Under the pieces are notes generated by a model that was not told the DNA's origin, ran no database searches, and saw only the letters and a program-made list of their open reading frames with translations. Positions 34,576-45,722 of a DNA stretch of 64,000 bases are shown here, piece after piece. The stretch spans positions 150,007,057 through 150,071,056 of the forward strand of contig CM043952.1 in assembly GCA_014529385.2 (NCBI GenBank), given 5' to 3'. Both the position numbers and the translations under genes were made by a program. The stretch's first letter is position 1, and every line of letters begins with the position of its first letter. The DNA comes from Adiantum capillus-veneris (lineage: Eukaryota > Streptophyta > Polypodiopsida > Polypodiales > Pteridaceae).

Positions 34576-37053
34576 TTGAATGAATGGGCAAAAAGATTAT
34601 GGCATCCAAAGACTAAGAAGGGAGAAGCACCATCCACTTCTGCACGGCCCACCAGAGCTACAAGGACAACCCAACTAGAGTATGTGAGAGAGGAAGCGGC
34701 CAACATTTCTGAATCAGTTGGTGGATCAAAAATGGACGAAGAGAAAATTGATCTTTGAAAATTAGATCCCACTACTCAAGAAAGGAAGTCAATATTGAAA
34801 TTCACTAGGAGGTGGAGCAAAGAGAACAGAAGGCAAAGGATGAACATGAAAGAAAGCTAAAAGTAGAGGAAGAGAGAAAACATAAACAAAGTTGGCCAAA
34901 GGAGAAGAGACGTGGAAAAAACCAGAAAGGAAGAGCAGGCCCAAAACCTATCGGATATGATGAGGACCAAAATTAAAGAACAAATTGGCGAGTCATCAAA
35001 AAGGCTAGCAGAAGACAAAGCAACAGGGGAGGAACCAAAGAGAATGCAGACTCATGATCAGCTTGAGGAAGATACCTTTGCCAGGGAGCTCAGAATAAAA
35101 AGGAATCTAGACCACCAACAACCTGCTAGCACCACAACAGAGGAAGAGGCTATCTACCACAACAACACCATAGATATGATGGATCATATCTACCAACAAG
35201 AAGAATAGGCAAGGCAAGGGAAGCAACATGAAACTCCACAACAAGAAGCACGCAAAATATCAAGCCTTGTGTCCACAAACTTAATCTACATGGAATCTCC
35301 ACCCACGGATGCAGGCTTCTAGTCCAAACAGACAAGCCAAGACCACATAGAAATCATGAAGAAGGAAGCTCCTTATGTGCCACTCACCAAAGAAGAACAG
35401 GCCAAAAGGACCATCCAAGATCTACTAGCGGTAGGCTACATCCAAGAAGATGCCCACGTTGTGGTAGAATTTCCACATTATTTCCTAAAAGAAGCCAACC
35501 AAGAGCCAAAAATACTAGAGCAAACAACAGGTTAAGAGGATCAATCAGAGGGCTTGAAAAAAACATAAGAAAACCCTGTGACGATTGGTCAAAAAGAAGA
35601 CTCAAAAAATAAAGAACAAGTATAAGACAAAGTGAACCAACCTAAAGACTTTCTAAATATGCAAGAAAACCTCGGGACGGTTGGCTTACCAACTTTATCA
35701 GAATCCCAACAACAACAAATAAACCATGCAATTTAGAAGATACAGGAAATGTGGAGGAAATACCAACGAGCAGGACTAAAATCCTTGGCTTGAAATTCTC
35801 TTAAGGAGACTCCACATGAATACATGACAGAGGAAGGGATCTAGACTTCCACTCCACCAATAATCACGCTTATGAAGGAAAGTAAGAGCAAGAAGTCTAC
35901 CCTCAAAACCACCACCAAGATGACACAAGGTGCTAAATATCAAGGGCCGATCATCAATGAATCACTATCTAGTATGGCCAAAGCAGCACTGATTTCTAAG
36001 CTAGCTAAGGATTTAAACAAAGAGATCATACAGATAACTCTCAAGTATGAGAGAGAATAAGAAAACAACATGGATATCAGCTTAGCGGTGGTCAACATAC
36101 AAGAGGAGATAAACAAGACAAAGATTGAAAACAAGGAGCTGGTTGCAACCAACAATATCTTAGTAGAAGACCTCCATCGACAGGGCTCTCAGCTAGATCA
36201 TGTCAGCAATGAGTTGGAAAAATATAAAGGAATGTATGAAAAAGAGAAGATGGCCACGCAGATGCAGGAGCGCATAGTGCAAAGCAACAAGCTTGCCTTG
36301 GAGCAAAAGGAAAAGCTATACCAACAGGCCCACCAAAGTGCCAAGGAATCCGCAACATTAGCACAGAAGCAAAGCATTTCACTCAACGTACAGAAAGGAC
36401 AAATTGTTGATCAAAATCGATAGCTAGAAGCATTCACACAAGATCCATTTCTTATTCCAACAAGCAGTTTTGAGCATAGTGATCTCTATAAAAAGAAAAT
36501 AGCTAGCTTACAACAAGCCTTGGAAATTTCTCAGACAACAAGATTCACTCTAGAAGAAGCTCTACATAACAAGAGCAAGGCCATGTAGAGGAAAGTAAAG
36601 CAAAAGACAAAAGTATCCAGACATTGATGAATGAGGTGGAGGAATTAAGGAAGCAATTATCAATGGTAGAATAGTTTTAGAACCTCCCACCTAGAGAGAA
36701 AGGACCCTTGGAAACACGACCTGAGTTTGAGCAAACAAAAGAGGAAATGGAGAAAGAGGACAGATAGTATGAAGGCTCAGTAGATGTGGATACTTCAATT
36801 GAACCACACAAATTGCCTCAACAATACTCACATCTATTGAAGAAGCATTGGGACGTGACGAAGGAAGTTGTGGACATGAACCTCCGCTAAAATCATCATC
36901 TATTAAGATCAAATTTATTTAAGTACATAACCCCAGAACAGCTACTACGAGAGGAGGTTCCTGAGCCAAAACTTTCTTATTCACTATTCAAATGGCTAAC
37001 AATACAGAAAAAGAAAGAACTATGGTCGTTAATTTTGCCAGATGTCGAAGGTA
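34576..37053 (+). pseudogene. coiled-coil Gag-like element, left part (frame kept, many stops)
   Basis: From 34912 to about 36590 one frame stays open apart from roughly ten stops. Content: a Lys/Glu-rich N-part, APYVPLTKEEQAKRTIQDLL (about 35370), then a long coiled coil (36070-36420: NIQEEINKTKIENKELVATNN ... KLALEQKEKLYQQAHQ). The last 150 bp (LSYSLFKWLTIQKKKELW) correspond to LAYPLLKYEAATINKR in the protein at 8454-11870. The frame is cut at 37054 by an inserted LTR element and continues at 43158. Domain order matches the relative, so this is the same type of non-autonomous structural protein. Confidence 0.7.
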
Positions 37054-37058
37054 GCTAT
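37054..37058 (+). repeat. target-site duplication, left (gctat)
   Basis: Matches 43153-43157. Confidence 0.92.
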
Positions 37059-37351
37059 TGTTAACCCTCACGGCACACGGACACCCTATGATCTATAAAC
37101 GTTGTATTATTTAGAGTCAGGTACCGGGCTTGTCGGACCAATAGGCAAAGGGTAACAGTGATCGCCGATGAGAGGCGCACTCTAACTGAGACATTCAAGG
37201 GATTAGTTGGCTAAGCATGGGCGCCCAAGTGTGAATGGGGTGAACTCATATAAAAGCCAACTAAACCTAATTTTTACTCATTCTCTCATTTGTGCAATAG
37301 AAGAGTGCTCTTGCTCCATCTCCATCTCCATCTTCTTCTTCTTCACCTCCT

Positions 37352-37387
<36 letters not shown>

Positions 37388-37638
37388 GGAGAGTGTGTGT
37401 GCGATCGAGCATTGCGAAGGCACGACGGCGGCGAAGCGGTTGAGCGCGGCACGACTGTAGCTTCTTCTTCATCGCGGCGAGGAATCCACCACGAAGGCGA
37501 GCGTAGAGCGGTGAGTGACACACCCTTTGCTCTCTTGAGCTTGCTAGTTTAGGCTTGTTGTGTGCTTGGAGCCATTTGTGGCTCGCACACGGTGTATCGG
37601 CAAGTCCCTTGCTTCGACAGTGCAGCAAGGAGCGCACA
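37059..37638 (+). repeat. 5' LTR
   Basis: 580 bp, TGTTAACCCTCACGGC to GAGCGCACA. GT run at 37352-37367 followed by GA. TATA box at 37249. Confidence 0.95.
37249..37256 (+). promoter_or_regulatory. TATA box of LTR
   Basis: TATAAAAG, 190 bp into the LTR, identical in position in the 3' LTR (42733-42740). Confidence 0.7.
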
Positions 37639-37642
37639 TTTT

Positions 37643-37660
37643 TGGCGCCGTTGCCGGGGA
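37643..37660 (+). other. primer-binding site, tRNA-Asp
   Basis: TGGCGCCGTTGCCGGGGA, four bases after the LTR, complementary to the 3' end of plant tRNA-Asp. The same primer is used by Athila/Tat-type plant gypsy elements. Confidence 0.93.
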
Positions 37661-38619
37661 TATGCCCTACACTAAGCTCGGTTAGCACTTTACGCTTTCT
37701 TGTGGTGCAATCTCTATCATAGGAAAGGCAGGGAATGGGTGTGTGTAGTTGTGTGGAGATTTCTGTTTTTTGCGTTTTCTACGTTTTCTGGTTTGCACTG
37801 CACAGTTAGCATTTCTTGCGTTTTTGCATTTTCTGCATTTTCTGTCAAGTTTCAATTTCTGCAATTTTCTGCGTTTTCTGTGTTAAATTTTCTGTCAAGT
37901 TCCAATTTCTGCAATTTTCTGCATTTTCTGTGCTTTTTCAATTTTCTGCATTTCTTGCGTTTTTTCAATTTCTGCAATTTCTGCATTTTCAATTTCTGCG
38001 TTTTCAATTTCTGTATTTTCTGCATTAAAAAAATAAAAAATAAAAAAAAATATTTTTTTGGAAAAAGAAAAACGCGAGTGAGCGGGCGGTTAAATTTTTT
38101 GAAAATAAAAAACGCGACTCTTAAAACGGACGGGTTGGTTTGTATAAAAGATAGATCGGGATCGTTTCCCCAAGCCCAAGCCCAAGCCCAAGCCTAAGCC
38201 CAAGCCCAGGCCCAGGCCTCAAATGTCAGTCTTATGATATATACTAGACTCACTCTTATATATATACCCTACTCCCTCAAGAGGGAATGAGAGCATGTGG
38301 GACAAGTCCTCCACTCTCCTCCCTTCTCTTCCCACTTGCACCCTTAGACTTTCTAGTTTGGGCCTAGTTCCCTACTGGAAATTGACAGTTTTAGGGATTC
38401 CGAGGGCATAGAGTGACCAAACGGAGGGCTGTAAAGCACGGCACGACCCTCTGACCGAGACGCTCGTTTTGAGCTATCATACGCTCTATTCTATATCCGG
38501 GTCAGAAAAAAAGGACCAAAAAGTCAAATTAAGGAAAGACTTGGGTTGCAAAACACCCAAAAATACTAGGTGAGCAGCCTTCACGGGCACTCACTGACAC
38601 TTCTAGGGGATCAAGTCAT
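37661..38619 (+). other. leader with T-rich and CCCAAG short repeats
   Basis: 37761-38027 is a degenerate array of TTTCTGCRTT/AATTTCTGC units of about 10 bases. 38168-38217 is a CCCAAG array (about eight units, some with AGG or TAAG changes). No coding content; the ATG of the ORF is at 38620. Confidence 0.8.
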
Positions 38620-40830
38620 ATGAACCTACGCTCTGGACAAGTGTTAGAGCACGATCACATTGGTAGTGCCTCTGTTCATACGGACACCCATTACCCATCC
38701 ACGATAAGCTCTAGACCCTCAGCGGAGACACAAGGTAGCACCACCCAAGACCCTAAAATAGCCGCTAGTGATTCCTACTCCGACTCAGAGATCATGGAAG
38801 CATACCCTACCCAAAACACTGAGAGAGAAGGCCATGCACCTCCCGAAGATCCACAGCCTAGTACTAGTATGTTTAGCCGTTTCATGGAAACATTAGGTAG
38901 AGCTACTCGCTCGGAACCTGATGCAAATGAAGCACATGAAGGGGGTGGGGAAGTGGACTCTCCTTTCACATCGCACGTGGACCCCACACCCCCAAAGAGT
39001 GTCCATGTGGATATCCTGCCAACTTCTTACCAAGAAGGCCCTGTTGAGCTGCCTCCTTCAGAAGTTCCCTCTAGAGTACCGTTGGTGACAAGTAAAACCA
39101 CGGGGAGCAACATTGCTTCTACCTCACAAGAAACCGTTAACACGTCGACTCTAGAAGGATTGTTCATTAATGATCATTGGACATACGACCTCCACACTGA
39201 GGTGTTGACGGATCTACACTCTGGCCACGCCTACCATGTAGGATGGATAGAGATTGTACAATCCACCTCTAGTGCCACGAGCATCGAAGATCAACAGAAA
39301 ATGATCTGTAATGTTATCCATGGCATTATTCAATCAGAAAGGCAAAAACGAGGGGTAAATATACTCTCAACTGGCCCCATGAGATTTCTGGATACGAGCA
39401 AGGCTCAACAGCCTACTCTATCACAAATGGAGACTCCTCTAATGAGTCCCATGGACCCATCTTATGTCATTTCACCTGGGGTCTCTATGCAATCTGAGCC
39501 TCCGAGCGACAACTTTAGCTTCCCTAACTTGGCTCAACCCTCTATTAAGGAAAACACAGTGCTCACTCCAGGGATAAGCCTGACAGAGAATGTACCGATG
39601 ACATCTATGGTTAGCGCAGTGCCACTACCTAGTGTCGTAGTACCTAATATGGGGCCTCGATCGTATGTGCCTCTAGCCCCTTATGCACACATGGAAATCG
39701 AAGAGGATGGGTTGGACTCTGACACACCTCTACGATACCCTATTGAGTTAAATAGTGCCTATGGAAAAGTGCTATATAACGCCTTATTGGACATGGGTGC
39801 TAAATATAATCTGCTATCCTATGGGGTGTGGTGTCAGTTAGGGAAGCCACCTCTATCTGAGAGTATTATCCAAGTCAAGGGTGTCAACAAGAAAAAAACT
39901 ACGGTTTTTGGAATCTGGCACACTTCTGTCAATTATGACAATGGAATTATAGCTCAAGACTTTTTGGTCATGCCTACTGGAACTATGGAGGGTAATATAA
40001 ACCTAGGCCGCACGTGGATGATAGCCACCAAATGCACTATTGATTGGGGGACTGGGGGTGTTACAACGCAAACGCCAACTCTTAGCCCTACCACTCAAGC
40101 CATAGTCCCTGAGATATTGCCTAAGGAAATAAAACCCAAGACATTGCATGTCCAGGAGGTTGAACCATACGTCCCCATAGCCCAACTCTCTAGAGCTTCA
40201 ACTGATGTAGTTGAAAGAAAGCTTGAGACACACAAGACTCATCCTAATGTAACGAAGAAAACATACAAGTGGGTCCCTAAAGATTCTTTAGTGACCATAG
40301 CTAGTGCTAAAAAACAGAAGCCTTGTAAGAAACGTACCACTCGCTCCAAGAAAAGTAAGAAAATGTTGCGATGGATCCCTAAATGACTATTGGAAGCCCA
40401 AGGCTACTATCAAGGAAATGATCAAATCTGGGTGCCAAAATGTAGATTGTGCTCTTACCTATCACCTGACCCAAGTGAGCCCAATCCCGTATCTCCAAAA
40501 CGAATCAATGATCGTGGAAAGAAAAAAATCGTAGAATGCTACACACCCGCTCCCAAGCTAGTTTGGGTACCAAAGAAAGAACGATTTGTTCCACCTAGCT
40601 CAGGAAGGGGGGAGTCCCATGAAGCTTCTAGCTCCTCATGTAATACATCCATAGAGGTAAAAGCTTCTACACAGCCTCCATCTATAGTAGTGGACCTCCA
40701 TGAAGCTACAAAAGAATCCACACCTCCCAGTGTTCAAGAATCACCTGATGAACCACTTCAAGTTCGATCCTGGGAGAGTACCTTACCACCCTTGCAGCTT
40801 GACGAGGCACCTAGGGTAATAGAAAACTAA
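38620..40830 (+). CDS. accessory protein: retropepsin-like domain and W-x-P-K repeats, one in-frame TGA
   Basis: ATG at 38620 (MNLRSGQVLEHDH) begins a frame that runs 588 codons to TGA 40384-40386, then stays open in the same phase to TAA 40828-40830. The N-terminal 350 residues are Ser/Thr/Pro-rich. A short globular patch (INDHWTYDLHTEVLTDLHSG) sits near residue 190. Residues about 370-480 look like a retropepsin: ALLDMGAKYNLLSYGVW (Asp at residue 391; the usual Ser/Thr is Met), then GIWHTSV, LGRTWM and IDW. KWVPK (about 40270) and RWIPK (about 40370) lie before the TGA; IWVPK (about 40426) and VWVPK (about 40562) after it. Layout and motifs match 4409-5589. TGA is followed by CTA, a known readthrough context. 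Function unknown. Confidence 0.75.
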
Positions 40831-41087
40831 TGGCAAAAATCCTCACCTATTACCAACTGGAACAATTGGTTTCAAAGGGTGACAAGCTCATTTCAAATGG
40901 TATGATCTACCCAAGGAAGGGGGAAGTGTTTGTGGACATCCATTATTCACTTGCTTCCCTCTCAACCTTTCCCCCTGACCCCTTAATCTCCAATCTTAGG
41001 GAATGTATATATAAAGCCTTATACTCACAAAAACAAGATAAAAAAGTAAAAGAGCAAGAGCAATTAGCAAACGAGTATGCACATTAA
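40830..41087 (+). CDS. small ORF overlapping the accessory ORF stop (TAATG)
   Basis: The ATG at 40830 shares its A with the TAA that ends the upstream frame. The 85 codons (MAKILTYYQLEQLVSKGDKL ...) encode a short, partly hydrophobic protein with a Lys/Glu/Gln-rich end and no recognisable domain. The tight stop-start overlap would allow reinitiation after the upstream protein. It could also be chance. Confidence 0.4.
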   Translation: MAKILTYYQLEQLVSKGDKLISNGMIYPRKGEVFVDIHYSLASLSTFPPDPLISNLRECIYKALYSQKQDKKVKEQEQLANEYAH

Positions 41088-42529
41088 AAGTCAAAACATT
41101 GACTCAGACCTACACATGTCACAATTGGTACAGTGAAACAGAAACCTATGCCATAAAACACCTTTGATCCTCATCACTTGAGTGATGGAGGGTAGGTAAG
41201 ATTAGTACGATAGGAGTGTTTCTGTTTTAGAGTTGAGAGATTAGCGAAGTTCTCTTTTCCCACTAATGTGCCTCCTGGAGGTATTCCTTTTGTTTCCTAG
41301 TGTGTACAGGAGCGTGTTGCTATTGATAGGATTTGGACCTTCATGGAACCTTTCTCTCGTTCACACTTCAAATCAAGCGCGACCATCGACACAAACAGGT
41401 GTTTCTTGTCCATTAGCATTGCCCTTATCTTTTTGCATCCATGTTTGTCTGCTTTGATTGTGATTGGTAGCATAATATTCAACGCATTTGCTTACTATCA
41501 AACATTTAATTCAATGTAATGTTTTGTCATAATCACTTGTTTAGGTGTAAAAATCAAGCAGTCCGACTAAGCTAGTTTGACCAAGCTAGGTGTTAGAGAT
41601 CTTCTCTTAATACCATGGGGAATGGCTTCCTAATAACCAATGGTTACTTAGGTTCTTAATCTGATTTAGGCAGCATTGTATGAAATGTACTAGGGCTTTC
41701 TAGTGGGCTTAACCCTAGTGACCTTTAGCTTAAGTATTATAAAGGGAGTTTACTAATGTGATGAGCCTGGGGAGGGTAACAGTGTTATATGACCCCCCAA
41801 AGTTACAAAATTAAAATGATGAAAATGAACAAACAAAAAATCAAAGTGCCACAATGTAAAATTTTAAGCTGGAAGAGAAATCCCTGCTTAAATTGGTACT
41901 TCATTCACGTGTATTGCCTATGGTACTAGAGCCCTAGAGGTTCCCAGTGTGGGCGCTTTTCCTTGAAAAGCAAAAAACCCAAGGCATACAAAATAAGCAC
42001 ACACATCATAATTGAATCAATGTGAAAAGACTTTGGGGGGTCAACGAAAAAGTAATCAGTCACGCGATGATTTCATGAGAAATTCCTTTTATGGTAGCTT
42101 AACTACAAAGTCTTCTAGGTATAGCCTCTAGTCATCCCTCGAACATCAATACTTGGCTCTCGCAATTAAACAACTTAATTGACCACTGAAAATTAAGAAG
42201 CTTACCCATGGTATTAATATTCGATCTCTAGTGCTTTTTGACCGTCAAATTAGCAACCCCAGACTTGTCTAATTTTTTACCTTTACATCTGTTTATGCAT
42301 TTGATTACATTGCAATTTAATGTTCATTGCTAACAAATTGTTTGAAATTCTTTTACCAATCAATGTGTCTACCTAAAACTGCATATGCTTTTTAAGAGAA
42401 TGCAATTACTGTGCCAATGTTGTTTGATTTTGCAGTGACTGAAGAAGGCTAAGGACATTCATCTCAAATGCTCTTCCACCTCGACGAACCAGCTTCAACT
42501 CAATAGCTTTCGAGGACGGAATCTACATC
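41088..42529 (+). other. 3' non-coding region of the inserted element
   Basis: About 1.4 kb with no open frame worth reporting between the small ORF and the PPT. Confidence 0.6.
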
Positions 42530-42540
42530 AGGAAGGGGGG
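42530..42540 (+). other. polypurine tract
   Basis: aggaagggggg, two bases before the 3' LTR start. Confidence 0.92.
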
Positions 42541-42542
42541 CA

Positions 42543-42834
42543 TGTTAACCCTCACGGCACACGGACACCCTATGATCTATAAACGTTGTATTATTTAGAG
42601 TCAGGTACCGGGCTTGTCGGACCAATAGGAAAAGGGTAAGAGTGATCGCCGATGAGAGGCGCACTCTAACTGGGACATTCAAGGGATTAGTTGGCTAAGC
42701 ATGGGCGCCCAAGTGTGAATGGGGTGAACTCATATAAAAGCCAACTAAACCTAATTTTTACTCATTCTCTCATTTGTGCAATAGAAGAGTGCTCTTGCTC
42801 CATCTCCATCTCCATCTTCTTCTTCTTCACCTCC

Positions 42835-42909
<75 letters not shown>

Positions 42910-43152
42910 TGTGTGCGATCGAGCATTGCGAAGGCACGACGGCGGCGAAGCGGTTGAGCGCGGCACGACTGCAGCTTCTTCTTCATCGCGGCGAGGAATC
43001 CACCACGAAGGCGAGCGTAGAGCGGTGAGTGACACACCCTTTGCTCTCTTGAGCTTGATATTTTAGGCTTGTTGTGTGCTTGGAGCCATTTGTGGCTCAC
43101 ACACGGTGTATCGGCAAGTCCCTTGCTTCGACAGTGTGGCAAGGAGCGCACA
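42543..43152 (+). repeat. 3' LTR
   Basis: 610 bp. The 30-bp excess over the 5' LTR is accounted for by a longer GT/GA run (about 42836-42902). Confidence 0.95.
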
Positions 43153-43157
43153 GCTAT
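43153..43157 (+). repeat. target-site duplication, right (gctat)
   Basis: Matches 37054-37058. Confidence 0.92.
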
Positions 43158-44050
43158 TAAGATGAAAATATTTCAGAATGGACCACTAAACAGATTAAAA
43201 AATCAAGGCTTGAATGGAAGAAAAAGTTTATGGGGGAGAACAAGCAAGCAATTACAATAAATTTATTTAGTCCCACCCATATTTAGATTGAACCAACTTA
43301 TTACCCAATCATCCCCAAAGAAGACGGTGGATTGATTTTGAGCAGCTGCTTGCATCTCACCCCACATGGATGAATTACCCACTGTTTCCAGAACCAAGAG
43401 AGGCACCTTCACTTTCCTACATGAGGAAGGCCATAAAGAAAATGATCAACCTGGTTCGAGGAAAGCCGTATATCGCATGTGAAATGATGCAAAAAATGTG
43501 CTATATTCTCTCAACCTGCATCAATACATTCAGAAACACAGAGGCCACTAAAGTCAAATGGACTTTAGTGGAGGGCATGTTCATTCTTGGAGGGCTACAA
43601 GGGTCTTATCTTCAATTTGAATGATACCCCCAAGATGAAGGTGATCTACGGCCTATTCTCAAGAATTATGTTCCTACCCAGCCATTACATGTAGACGTTT
43701 GAAGAGACCATCTACATGAACTATTTTGAAATGGACTCCACAATGTTCATGCCCATATGCACGGACCTAGATTATAGTTTGTGGCTTATACCCTACACAA
43801 ACGCAAAAACCCCTTAACCAAAATCTACAAGCCACAAGAAGACGGCCAAGTGTAGTAAATGATGATGGAATTCCAGCAGTATGTCGACGAGAAGAAGCAA
43901 AGAAAGCCCCTGAAAAAGGACTCAAGTCTTATGAGGGACGATAAGAAGTTGGGTGTTGAAAAAAAGGATCCCAATCACGCTTATCCTGATGGGCCAGCAA
44001 AACTACTTTCTTCCTCACTCATCTATTTTTTGCCTAATTCGGCATTGTAA
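43158..44050 (+). pseudogene. coiled-coil Gag-like element, right part
   Basis: This is the continuation of 34576-37053 after the inserted element. PTWMNYPLFPEP ... YMRKAIKKMINL ... CEMMQKMCYILS (43363-43620) parallels PTWLNYPKLPGL ... YMVKTLTGAIKL ... CIMMKKICKTRL of the protein at 8454-11870, and a shifted frame (about 43625-43790) gives FSRIMFLPSHYMQTFEE against YQRIMFLPSYHLQAFEE. A last open stretch (43859-44050) is Lys-rich. No PPT or LTR is certain, though ggtatataagcc at about 44181 could be an LTR TATA box. Confidence 0.72.
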
Positions 44051-44840
44051 ATCCTAAACGCAAAAGAATTCAATTATTTCCAAAACATTTTTGTACCTGA
44101 TGAAGAGGCTAGAAGCCAGAGCCCACTACATTTTTGAAATACTTATCCCTTTTTAGCCAAAAACCCAAATTTTCTACCTAGGTATATAAGCCAAACTTTG
44201 TAATTATAAAAAAAACTATTTTTACTTTGGAGCTCACGTAGTAAAGAGTACGCCTACGCTTGGGTGTTCACTAATCTTTGTATGGGTAAGCATTACTAAT
44301 GAAACTTCTTGTGTTGATTTCTCATGCTCTTGGCATCATGTACATGTTCAATGTGCTATGTCTGAGTGTGTGTGTGTGTGTGTGTGCACGTGACACAATG
44401 AATGGTCTTAGCTCTAGGCTTCCTAGTGTGTTTAAATGCTTGTTTTGTGTTGTTAATGGTGTTTTAAGTGAAACTAAGCATGGATAGAGGTAAGTAGACC
44501 TTAGGAGGAGCCAAAATACCCCTCATTTGTCATTTTTGGGTGAAGTTGAGAGGTGGAACCAATTGAGGTTGCCCATTTAGCTAGATGTGACTTTTGCAGG
44601 TTTTGGTGTTGGGAACCTATTTCCTATAGCCTAGAGATCCCCAATCTCAAGTTTCATGTCATTTGGAGTTCATTTGACCCCTAATTTATTTCCCTTATAC
44701 AGAGGGAGGCTCAAGTAGGGTGCAAGTGGACACAAAATATTTCCAAAGAAGCACAAAAGCGTTTGGAGTCAACTGCATGCATGCTTGAAATGTTCTTGGA
44801 AGAGAAACTAGAAAGTGAATAGCATAGGGTTTTTTGAGTC
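44051..44840. other. no gene recognised; possible old LTR and GT run
   Basis: TATA-like tatataag near 44182 and a GT microsatellite at about 44366-44385. Nothing else is supported. Confidence 0.3.
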
Positions 44841-45080
44841 TTGACAGAGAGTTGTTATGATGTACACGTAAAGGTAGAACCTATACGCATCCATCCCAAT
44901 TTTCAAAAGAGAGAATCTATGCATAAATCCTTTATATCATGTAAGCACATGTATTATGTGTATGTGAAAATACTTGGACTTCAACCAAAAGAGCACATGA
45001 TCATTCATCAGCTTGCACTAACTCCCATGGACCTTGCATTCGTATTGGGGCAAACACACAAGATATATCCTATAGTGTAG
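44841..45080 (+). pseudogene. SWIM-finger remnant of a MULE-like transposase
   Basis: YDVHVKVEP ... HPNFQKRESMHKSFISCKHMYYVY aligns with YDVHVAMEPYCTCPDFQGREKATKSYLAC on the minus strand at 18067-18345. Here the second half of the finger (C-K-H-M) is kept and the first C-x-C is lost, the reverse of the other copy. No catalytic domain is seen upstream, so it is a fragment. Confidence 0.5.
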
Positions 45081-45358
45081 TGAGACTAAACCAAAACCAA
45101 AGTTGTTTAGAGCTGCGGAATTACTTCTTACCACCTTTTGAAGTTGATTTTAAAATGTGTTTTTCTAGTCCAAATTTGCATTGAACTTCACCAATAGGCT
45201 TAGAATCGTGTCTAAATGCAAGTGTATGAGTCCCATCCCTTGGTCCCAGAAGTGGTGGATCATAATCCATGTTCCTACTTAAAAATTAACTTTGGCCATA
45301 TAGATCTCACCAAAAATCCCCTCTCGTTTCAGATGTGTGATTTGCAGTTCATATATCT

Positions 45359-45722
45359 CCATTACAAATGTATGATTTGCGGTTCATATCTTGCCAGATC
45401 TTGAAGCTCAAAGTCATGATTTTTGGAAACTTATACATGCTTTTGGTGTGTATCGTATGAGTAATGTCAGATTTTTTGTTAGAATTTTCTTGTGTCATTG
45501 GAAAAGGTTCCAAATTGAAAGTAAAAAAGTTCATATCTTGCCATTACAAATGAATGCTTTGCGCGTCATATCTTGCCAGATGTTCAAGCTCAAAGTTATG
45601 ATTTTTGGAAACTTATACATGTTTTTTGGTGTGTATCGTATAAGTAGCCTCCGTTTTTTTGGTTAACTTTTTGGTGTCATTAGAAAAGGTTCCAAATTTA
45701 AAGTAAAAAAGCTCACAAAAAT
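45359..45722 (+). repeat. 182-bp tandem duplication
   Basis: 45359-45540 and 45541-45722 share ccattacaaatg, catatcttgccagat, a gctcaaagt-atgatttttgg phrase and ggttccaaat. The copies are visibly diverged. Confidence 0.85.

Larger units (their letters stand above)
37059..43152 (+). mobile_element. complete 6.1-kb LTR element without RT/integrase, carrying an accessory retropepsin-like ORF
   Basis: The 5' LTR (37059-37638) and 3' LTR (42543-43152) share TG...CA ends. The tRNA-Asp PBS, PPT and a 5-bp target duplication gctat (37054-37058; 43153-43157) are all in place. The LTRs differ by about nine substitutions that I count, plus different microsatellite lengths. Internal DNA is about 4.9 kb: leader, one long ORF with an in-frame TGA, a small overlapping ORF and a 1.45-kb 3' region. 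No Gag, RT or integrase is seen, so movement must use enzymes of another element, plausibly one like that at 1-5825. Confidence 0.95.

Noticed and set aside
37278-37688. Minus-strand open frames in the LTRs (also 42762-43151)
   Set aside because: They translate microsatellite and LTR promoter sequence and have no recognisable domain.
38168-38217. Telomere-like repeat
   Set aside because: CCCAAG is not the plant telomere unit (TTTAGGG/CCCTAAA); it is a local hexamer array in a retrotransposon leader.
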